Shown: positions 1-4,446 of the stretch, piece after piece
Numbering within the stretch: position 1 is the first letter of the stretch
Layout: every line of letters starts with the position of its first letter
NCBI GenBank assembly: GCA_002310015.1
Contig: DBYQ01000093.1
Coordinates: 1-7,775, forward strand
Direction of reading: 5' to 3'
Length of the DNA: 7,775 nt
DNA from: Bacteroidales bacterium UBA1182
GTDB taxonomy: Bacteria > Bacteroidota > Bacteroidia > Bacteroidales > Bacteroidaceae
Position numbers and translations under genes: made by a program
The notes under the pieces: generated by a model
The model's input: the letters and a program-made list of their open reading frames with translations, nothing else
Told to the model about the DNA's origin: nothing
Database searches by the model: none

Positions 1-19
1 CCAACTGCGCTACATTCCG
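1..19 (-). tRNA. 5' end of a tRNA gene, probably tRNA-Pro (partial)
   Basis: Read on the minus strand from position 19, the bases CGGAATG-TA-GCGC-AGTTGG match the first part of a tRNA: a 7-nt acceptor strand, the T8-A9 linker, a GCGC D-stem strand and the AGTTGG D-loop with the GG pair. The rest, including the anticodon, lies beyond the window edge. A C at position 1 is unusual and is typical of bacterial tRNA-Pro (and of initiator tRNA, whose next bases differ), so tRNA-Pro is the best guess. That assignment is an inference from the 5' third only. The gene is divergent from tRNA-Phe and has a promoter-like element at 40-47. Confidence 0.72.
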
Positions 20-39
20 ATCCTTGTCGTTTGACGGTG

Positions 40-47
40 CAAAGGTA
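40..47 (-). promoter_or_regulatory. Bacteroidetes-type -7 element for the minus-strand tRNA
   Basis: The minus strand reads TACCTTTG at 47-40, a full match to the Bacteroidetes sigma-ABfr -7 consensus TAnnTTTG. It lies 20 nt upstream of the tRNA 5' end at 19, giving a short leader. No clear TTTG -33 element is seen 19-22 nt further upstream, so only half of the promoter is supported. Confidence 0.5.
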
Positions 48-62
48 AGTTATTTTTTCGTG

Positions 63-113
63 ATATGCACTTTTTTGTGCTCAAAAACTTGCCGGACTTA
101 AAAAAGTGCGTAT
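63..113. repeat. Inverted repeat between the divergent tRNA promoters
   Basis: ATATGCACTTTTTT at 63-76 and AAAAAAGTGCGTAT at 100-113 are inverted copies, 13 of 14 bases pairing, with a 23-nt spacer. The right arm runs into the -7 element of tRNA-Phe. A second, offset inverted pair is made by the two promoter cores themselves (36-47 and 111-122, 11 of 12 pairing). Function is unknown; it could be a protein-binding dyad or simply symmetry of two similar promoters. Confidence 0.5.
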
Positions 114-118
114 CTTTG
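89..118 (+). promoter_or_regulatory. Promoter of tRNA-Phe
   Basis: TATCTTTG at 111-118 matches the Bacteroidetes -7 consensus TAnnTTTG. TTG at 89-91, separated by 19 nt, fits the -33 element. Transcription would start near 122-126, about 20 nt before the mature tRNA 5' end at 145. Element identity and spacing are seen directly; activity is inferred. Confidence 0.62.
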
Positions 119-144
119 CACCCGCATTTGAGACAAATGTTTCT

Positions 145-217
145 GGTGTCATAGCTCAGTTGGTAGAGCAAAGGACTGAAAATCCTTGTGTCCCTGGTTC
201 GATTCCCGGTGGCACCA
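145..217 (+). tRNA. tRNA-Phe (anticodon GAA)
   Basis: A full cloverleaf can be drawn. The acceptor strands GGTGTCA (145-151) and TGGCACC (210-216) pair with one G-T. The D stem is GCTC/GAGC (154-157, 166-169), with GG in the D loop. The anticodon stem is AAGGA/TCCTT around the loop CTGAAAA, giving GAA at 178-180. The variable loop is 5 nt, and the T arm has the TTCGATT loop. A217 is the discriminator; CCA is not encoded (CAA follows), as is common in Bacteroidetes. One oddity is a T195/C207 mismatch in the T stem (51-63). A Bacteroidetes promoter precedes the gene and a terminator starts two bases after it. Confidence 0.96.
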
Positions 218-218
218 C

Positions 219-254
219 AAAAAGAAAGAGACGCAAACGCGCCTCTTTCTTTTT
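219..254 (+). terminator. Intrinsic terminator of tRNA-Phe
   Basis: AAAAAGAAAGAG (219-230) and CTCTTTCTTTTT (243-254) are a perfect 12-bp inverted repeat. Inside it, after one A/C mismatch, a 3-bp CGC/GCG stem closes an AAAC loop (235-238). The right arm ends in a T-run, as expected of a rho-independent terminator. The dyad continues outward: TGGCACCACAAA (210-221) pairs with TTTATGGTGCCA (252-263) with one mismatch. The full palindrome is therefore 210-263 and includes the 3' acceptor strand of the tRNA. Confidence 0.85.
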
Positions 255-319
255 ATGGTGCCATTTTGTGGCTCCTCTTTTTTTTCTTATTCTTGGATAT
301 ATAATTGACAGATTTTATA

Positions 320-327
320 TAAGTTTG
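320..327 (+). promoter_or_regulatory. Candidate -7 element of the GH97 gene
   Basis: TAAGTTTG matches the Bacteroidetes -7 consensus TAnnTTTG, 68 nt upstream of the GH97 start codon. The nearest TTG motifs upstream (293-295, 305-307) are at poor distances, so the -33 element is weak or missing. A 13-bp imperfect tandem repeat follows directly. Confidence 0.4.
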
Positions 328-353
328 TTACCTGATTACTTAACCTGATTACA
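328..353 (+). repeat. 13-bp imperfect tandem repeat in the GH97 leader
   Basis: TTACCTGATTACT (328-340) is followed directly by TAACCTGATTACA (341-353), with 11 of 13 bases identical and a shared 10-bp core ACCTGATTAC. The pair sits just after the candidate -7 element, at the expected transcription start. It could be a pair of regulator half-sites or a slippage duplication; nothing here decides between them. Confidence 0.6.
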
Positions 354-395
354 AAAGGACGCGTTTTGTTTATAAAAAGTGACCGTCAATCATAT

Positions 396-2162
396 ATGAA
401 AAAAAGACTGCTTTCAATAGTGCTTTTGCTGGAGACGTTATTCAATATCAGCTGTGATTTTAGTGTTCCTCCCTTATATGTCTATTCTCCTGATATGGAT
501 ATATGCGTAATAGTCTCAGACAGTACAATGAAAGTAAGATATAAGGATAATGTAGTCCAGATGGTCAGTATTGATATTGCCAAGTGGTCTAAGTGGAACT
601 TATCCTATCTTCAGAATAGCTCTTACAGCATGGTTTCCGGAAAACGTTATGATTGTACAGACTATTACAATGAATTGGTTTATAAAGGGGTTGATGGCAG
701 GCGTTTGGTAGTGAGAGTATTTTGTGACGGTGTAGCTTTCTGCATGGTTGACGGTGACGAGAATATATCATATGTTATTCCTGAAGGCCAGAAACGCTGG
801 CTGCAGCGTCTTAAGACAGATTATGAGGGCTTTTACCCTGAGAGCACATCGGCTGTAGAAGGTTGGTATGCCTATCCTGCGCTTGTGGAGTATGACGATG
901 GAGTATTCGGGCTTATCACGGAATCCGGAATAGGGCACGGCAACAGTTGTTCATACCTTACCTGCACCGGTAATGACTATACTGTGACATATACTGACAG
1001 CATAGACAAGAGTCCGCATCCTTGGCGTGTAATCATGGTGGGAACACTTGCCGATATCGTTGAATCAACACTTGTTACAGATGTGGCCGATAAATGCATG
1101 ATTATGGATACATCATGGATAAAACCGGGTGTATCATCGTGGATATATTGGGCCTATAATCACAGTTCCAAGGATTTCAGTAAGGTAAAGGAGTACATTG
1201 ACCTGGCACACGACATGGGCTGGCCCTACACCCTGATTGACTGGGAGTGGGATGAAATGGCCAATGGCGGTAACATAGAGGACGCAATGGCATACGCCCG
1301 TGAGAAAGGTGTAAAGGTTAATCTGTGGTATAATTCCGGCACATCGTGGGTGGGACCTGGCGCTCCCGGACCGCAGGACCGCCTGCGCACCCGTGAGGCA
1401 CGTGAGCGTGAGATGACCCGCTTGGAGCAGATGGGCGCCACCGGCATCAAGGTGGATTTCTTCCTGCCCGATAACCGTGAGATGGTGGATTACTATCTGG
1501 ATATCCTGGAGGATGCTGCCCGTCATCATCTGTTGGTTGATTACCACGGATGCACCATTCCGCGCGGATGGAGCCGCACATGGCCTAACCTGATGTCAAT
1601 GGAGTCTGTCTATGGCGCCGAGTGGTATAACAACAACCGCCGCATGACCAATGCCGCTGCAGCGCACAACGCAACCCTGCCGTTCACGCGCAATGTCATC
1701 GGCCCCATGGATTATACTCCATGTACATTCACTGACAGCCAGAATCCGCATATAACTACTGATTGTCATGAACTGGCTCTGCCAATTCTGTTTGAATCAG
1801 GTCTGCAGCACATGGCTGACCGTCCTGAGGCATACCTTGGCTTGCCGGCTGAGGTAAAGAGCCTTTTGTCTGGTCTGCCGTCAGCTTGGGATGATACCCG
1901 CCTGCTTGCCGGTTATCCCGGTGAGAGCGCAGTGATTGCCCGCCGCTCTGGTGATACCTGGTACATAGCCGGCATAAACGGCACTGAAAATGAGATAACC
2001 ATTACGCCTGATTACTCAAGAATTGCTGAAGAGGTTACTCTTACAACCCTTATTACAGACAATGGCAGCGAACCCGGCAAAGGCTTCAAGATAGAATCTG
2101 AAGTAACTACCAGCCCGCTTACTCTCCCGGCCCGCGGCGGTTTTGTAGCAGTTATTCAATAA
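396..2162 (+). CDS. GH97 family glycoside hydrolase, probably a retaining alpha-galactosidase-type enzyme
   Basis: A 588-residue exported glycosidase. The start ATG at 396 is chosen over an in-frame TTG at 366 because it begins a basic, hydrophobic signal peptide (MKKRLLSIVLLLE) ending near Cys20. The NISC lipobox is poor, so lipoprotein status is uncertain. An N-terminal beta domain is followed by the (beta/alpha)8 barrel from about residue 240 (DTSWIKPG, SWIYWAYNH) and a C-terminal beta domain (WYIAGINGT). In GIKVDFF the Asp is residue 354, and Glu409 lies in VYGAEW, 55 residues later. This is the spacing of the nucleophile and acid/base residues I recall for the retaining GH97 alpha-galactosidase BT1871 (Asp415/Glu470). 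Inverting SusB-type enzymes lack that nucleophile. It probably releases alpha-linked sugars in the periplasm. At 588 residues it is somewhat short for the family, mostly in the N-terminal part. No SusC/SusD genes adjoin it. The family is certain; substrate and mechanism are inferred. Confidence 0.92.
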   Translation: MKKRLLSIVLLLETLFNISCDFSVPPLYVYSPDMDICVIVSDSTMKVRYKDNVVQMVSIDIAKWSKWNLSYLQNSSYSMVSGKRYDCTDYYNELVYKGVDGRRLVVRVFCDGVAFCMVDGDENISYVIPEGQKRWLQRLKTDYEGFYPESTSAVEGWYAYPALVEYDDGVFGLITESGIGHGNSCSYLTCTGNDYTVTYTDSIDKSPHPWRVIMVGTLADIVESTLVTDVADKCMIMDTSWIKPGVSSWIYWAYNHSSKDFSKVKEYIDLAHDMGWPYTLIDWEWDEMANGGNIEDAMAYAREKGVKVNLWYNSGTSWVGPGAPGPQDRLRTREAREREMTRLEQMGATGIKVDFFLPDNREMVDYYLDILEDAARHHLLVDYHGCTIPRGWSRTWPNLMSMESVYGAEWYNNNRRMTNAAAAHNATLPFTRNVIGPMDYTPCTFTDSQNPHITTDCHELALPILFESGLQHMADRPEAYLGLPAEVKSLLSGLPSAWDDTRLLAGYPGESAVIARRSGDTWYIAGINGTENEITITPDYSRIAEEVTLTTLITDNGSEPGKGFKIESEVTTSPLTLPARGGFVAVIQ

Positions 2163-2166
2163 CAAG

Positions 2167-2229
2167 TCCTAATAATAAAGGTTAAAATCCTAAGAGTTTA
2201 GGAGATTTTCTACTAAAACATTAGGATTT
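2167..2229. promoter_or_regulatory. Nested TCCTAA/TTAGGA dyads before the M56-blaI unit
   Basis: Four copies of one hexamer lie in the gap between the GH97 stop and the M56 start. TCCTAAT (2167-2173) pairs perfectly with ATTAGGA (2220-2226). Inside that, TCCTAA (2188-2193) and TTAGGA (2198-2203) form a 16-bp palindrome with a GAGT centre. AAATCCTAA (2185-2193) can also pair with TTAGGATTT (2221-2229), so alternative hairpins are possible. No T-run follows, so this is not a standard terminator. BlaI-family repressors bind dyads upstream of their own operons, so an autoregulatory operator is a reasonable guess but unproven. No good TAnnTTTG element is seen; TTTCTTTG (2245-2252) is the nearest. 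Confidence 0.4.
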
Positions 2230-2284
2230 GGAATTCTAGAAGTTTTTCTTTGCCCAAGAGATTAAACTAAATACTCCAATTATT

Positions 2285-4033
2285 ATGATTTACCTTGTTT
2301 TGTCTTCATTGTGCCTGGCCCTTCTTTACGGGGTTTACCGGTTGGCTTTGAGCCGCACAACATTGCACCGGTTCAACAGGGTTCTGCTGCTTTCCATTAT
2401 TGGGATATCGGCGATATTGCCGGCAATCAGAATTGATGCATTTGGGGACAGTCCCCTTTTGCACGTGCTGGACTATGAAGAAGAGGAAAAAATTGTTTGT
2501 GCAAAAGGGGACAGTCCCCAATTGCATCAATTGCAGGCTGAATACAATGAGGAGGCTATACTTGAATACGTGCCAATTAAAGAGAAGCCAGCTCAGAGTG
2601 TCAAGACCAGCGTCACTACTGGTGTGAAGATGGTGGAGACGGTGACCCGGATGGATTGGGTTTCAATCATCACCTATTTATATCTGTTGGGAGTTGCGTT
2701 CTTCATGATACGCCTTCTGATAGGCGTTACCCGTGCTGAGACACTGTGCCGTCTTGGTGGCCGCAGGCTGAATGACGGTTCGCACCTGCTGGTGTGTGAC
2801 GGTGAATTCCTGCCTACCAGTTGGCGCCATACCGTAATCATAAGCCGCAGGGATTATGAATCAGAAAGTTCAGACATGATAATAGAGCATGAGCAGGCGC
2901 ATATACGTTGCCGTCATTCAATAGATGTGGTACTGGCCCAGGCGGTCTGCGCACTGCAGTGGTTCAACCCTGCCGCATGGGCCCTGAAGCGCAGCCTCCA
3001 GGAGGTACATGAGTATGAGGCCGATGCTACTGTGCTGGCCGACGGCTACAATGAGCGCCAGTATCAGATATGCCTTGTCCAGGCTGCGTTGAGCGGCAGG
3101 ATAGGGTTTGTGACCAGCAATTTTGCAGATTGTTCAACCAAAAAACGTATAACAATGATGAAAACAACCAGAACCTCTCCTTGGACACGTTTGAGGGCAT
3201 TGTTTATGCTGCCCGTCGTGTCGGTCATCATCCTGTTGGCATCGGCCTGCAACTCCGGTGCCGCTCAGGATGTCTCTGCAAAGACATCGGCCCCGGTAAT
3301 TGAAGAGCCGGTGGTCAAGGCTGAGCCTTATGATACCCTGGCCTTCCTTGCGAAATTCGGCTATGGCGGTAAGGATAGTGAAAACCAAGATATTAAAATC
3401 AAACAGCTGAACCATTTCATCACAGTTGAGGCAGACGGTTCTATCTGGTTCAACATAGCAGGTCAGGATAACTATGAACGTGCATATCTTCCCAACCTTG
3501 GCCAAGATTTTGAATTGGCCAAAAGCAGGAATACCGTTGAGGTGGCCCACCCGGAAAAAGTATATGTGATGTATAACAAGGAAAACCACATGGGTATATG
3601 TGCTGAAGTCATTAAACAGCTGCAAAACTGTTATCGGGATGAAAACATTGTTTTGTGCCGCGAACCATATATCAAATCGGTTCCTCCTTATCCTGATGCA
3701 ATGATCGATTTAAAGAACGACAGCTATATTATTGTAACAATAGATGAGGATAATGATATAAACTTTGTGGGTCAATGGTACAAAGAGGGAGGATCTACAA
3801 CCACACTCCGGTCAGAAAGTCCAATTCATTCCGATAATATCGGTTCATTGGATGTATACATAAAAACTGTAATACCCGAACCTGATAAAGTTCAAGGGCT
3901 TAAGGCAAATCTTAAGTATGATTTTTCTTGCTCAGGCCGCGTAAAAAAGGAAGTGGAAAAGATTATCCGTAAGTATATAAATCCTCCTTATCTTACCTAT
4001 CAGGTACCCTATGATTTAAATACAGTCCGTTGA
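2285..4033 (+). CDS. M56 family (BlaR1/MecR1-type) membrane zinc metalloprotease and sensor
   Basis: A 582-residue polytopic inner-membrane protease. Predicted membrane segments are near residues 2-20, 31-48, 126-143 and 303-322. The cytosolic zinc site is HEQAH (202-206), with HEYEAD (242-247) supplying the third ligand. This is the M56 arrangement, in which a signal sensed outside activates cleavage that inactivates a BlaI-type repressor; such a repressor starts 7 nt after the stop. The periplasmic C-terminal part (about 323-582) shows no penicillin-binding pattern (no STYK-, YGN- or KTG-like motifs) and reads instead like ExbD/TolR-type modules, roughly 375-462 and more weakly 472-566. Residues 50-83, in the first periplasmic loop, are encoded by a 102-bp REP-like inverted repeat. 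The sensor part is clearly more AT-rich than the protease part (38% against 68% GC in sampled 60-nt stretches). There is no Shine-Dalgarno. The ligand is unknown; a beta-lactam role is not supported. Confidence 0.9.
   Translation: MIYLVLSSLCLALLYGVYRLALSRTTLHRFNRVLLLSIIGISAILPAIRIDAFGDSPLLHVLDYEEEEKIVCAKGDSPQLHQLQAEYNEEAILEYVPIKEKPAQSVKTSVTTGVKMVETVTRMDWVSIITYLYLLGVAFFMIRLLIGVTRAETLCRLGGRRLNDGSHLLVCDGEFLPTSWRHTVIISRRDYESESSDMIIEHEQAHIRCRHSIDVVLAQAVCALQWFNPAAWALKRSLQEVHEYEADATVLADGYNERQYQICLVQAALSGRIGFVTSNFADCSTKKRITMMKTTRTSPWTRLRALFMLPVVSVIILLASACNSGAAQDVSAKTSAPVIEEPVVKAEPYDTLAFLAKFGYGGKDSENQDIKIKQLNHFITVEADGSIWFNIAGQDNYERAYLPNLGQDFELAKSRNTVEVAHPEKVYVMYNKENHMGICAEVIKQLQNCYRDENIVLCREPYIKSVPPYPDAMIDLKNDSYIIVTIDEDNDINFVGQWYKEGGSTTTLRSESPIHSDNIGSLDVYIKTVIPEPDKVQGLKANLKYDFSCSGRVKKEVEKIIRKYINPPYLTYQVPYDLNTVR
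2431..2532. repeat. 102-bp REP-like inverted repeat inside the M56 gene
   Basis: Two 34-nt arms (2431-2464 and 2499-2532) are inverted copies with 32 of 34 positions pairing, separated by a 34-nt spacer. Each arm holds GGGGACAGTCCCC (2444-2456 and 2507-2519), itself a near-perfect palindrome, flanked by CTTTTGCAC or its complement and by AATTGATGCA or its near-complement. Paired palindromes built on GGGGAC/GTCCCC resemble REP/BIME elements moved by REP-associated Y1 tyrosine transposases (RAYT); that assignment is from memory of such elements, not a search. The length is a multiple of three, and the element is translated as part of the M56 protein, giving the duplicated GDSP peptide (residues 54-57 and 75-78). 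No transposase gene is present in the window. Confidence 0.8.
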
Positions 4034-4040
4034 CCCTATT

Positions 4041-4403
4041 ATGAAAGCGTTATCAGAAAGAGAGCAGGAGGTGATGAATGTCATCTGGGAGGTACGCAAC
4101 TGCAGCGTGGAGGACGTGCTGCAACGCCTGCCTGAGCCCAAGCCTGCATACACCACTGTCCAGACTTTCCTGCGCATACTGGAGCAGAAGGAGTTCCTGG
4201 CCCATAAACGTGATGGCAAGAAGCATATATTCTATCCCATTGTAGAAAAGCCTGAGTATAACCGATGGTCACTCAAGCACATGAAGGATAATCTGTTCGG
4301 CGGTTCGGCCAAATCTCTTCTGAACACCTTTATCCGTGACAATGATCTCACCGAGTCCGATATCAGCGACCTGATGATACTCTTGGAGGAGCTCAAGAAG
4401 TGA
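4041..4403 (+). CDS. BlaI/MecI family transcriptional repressor
   Basis: A 120-residue DNA-binding repressor of usual length for the family. Residues 1-75 form the winged helix: LSEREQEVMNVIWE opens helix 1, CSVEDVLQRLP is helix 2, AYTTVQTFLRILEQKEFL is the recognition helix and following turn, and RDGKKHIFYPIV is the wing. The C-terminal helices (about 76-120, SLLNTFIRDNDLTESDISDLMILLEELKK) are the dimerisation part. In staphylococcal BlaI/MecI, cleavage falls at an Asn-Phe bond in this part; here the nearby residues are N-T-F, so the site may differ. The gene begins 7 nt after the M56 stop and is surely co-transcribed with it. The protease-first order is that of staphylococcal blaR1-blaI; from memory, many Bacteroidetes pairs have the repressor first. 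Targets are unknown apart from probable autoregulation. Confidence 0.93.
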   Translation: MKALSEREQEVMNVIWEVRNCSVEDVLQRLPEPKPAYTTVQTFLRILEQKEFLAHKRDGKKHIFYPIVEKPEYNRWSLKHMKDNLFGGSAKSLLNTFIRDNDLTESDISDLMILLEELKK

Positions 4404-4414
4404 GAAAAATGCAT

Positions 4415-4422
4415 TATCTTTG
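4415..4422 (+). promoter_or_regulatory. -7 promoter element of the inositol-phosphate synthase gene
   Basis: TATCTTTG is a perfect match to TAnnTTTG and identical to the tRNA-Phe element. It lies 24 nt before the ATG at 4447, so the leader would be short. No TTTG is found at the -33 distance, which would fall in the 3' end of the blaI gene. This element makes an in-frame TTG at 4420 an implausible start codon. Confidence 0.55.
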
Positions 4423-4446
4423 TCATTTGCTAATGACAAGGTAGAA

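Noticed and set aside
1..260. tRNA-associated integration site (att) for a mobile element
   Set aside because: No integrase gene and no direct repeat of the tRNA 3' end is seen; the only copy of that end is inverted within the terminator palindrome.
106..348. 80-residue plus-strand open frame
   Set aside because: It runs straight through the tRNA-Phe gene and its terminator; the open frame is accidental.
366..395. TTG start extending the GH97 protein by 10 residues
   Set aside because: The ATG at 396 begins a normal signal peptide; the extension would place polar residues before it.
1134..1547. 137-residue minus-strand open frame
   Set aside because: It is antisense to the conserved GH97 barrel, shows no recognisable domain and no promoter, and is best explained as a shadow frame.
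2184..2209. Rho-independent terminator for the GH97 gene
   Set aside because: The hairpin is weak and interrupted by a 2-nt bulge, and no T-run follows; it is better described as part of a nested dyad.
2400..2627. Open frames in other phases over the REP-like element (also 2306-2530 on the minus strand)
   Set aside because: They arise because the repeat reads open in several frames; no domain or start signal supports them.
3134..3625. 163-residue minus-strand open frame, the longest on that strand
   Set aside because: It lies opposite the M56 gene, has a low-complexity Cys/His/Phe-rich translation and no supporting signals.
2285..4033. Beta-lactam sensor annotation (BlaR1 proper) for the M56 protein
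   Set aside because: No penicillin-binding motifs are visible in the C-terminal part and no beta-lactamase gene is nearby, so only the M56 family call is kept.
4420..4446. TTG start for inositol-phosphate synthase
   Set aside because: It falls within the TATCTTTG promoter element; the family N-terminus fits the ATG at 4447.
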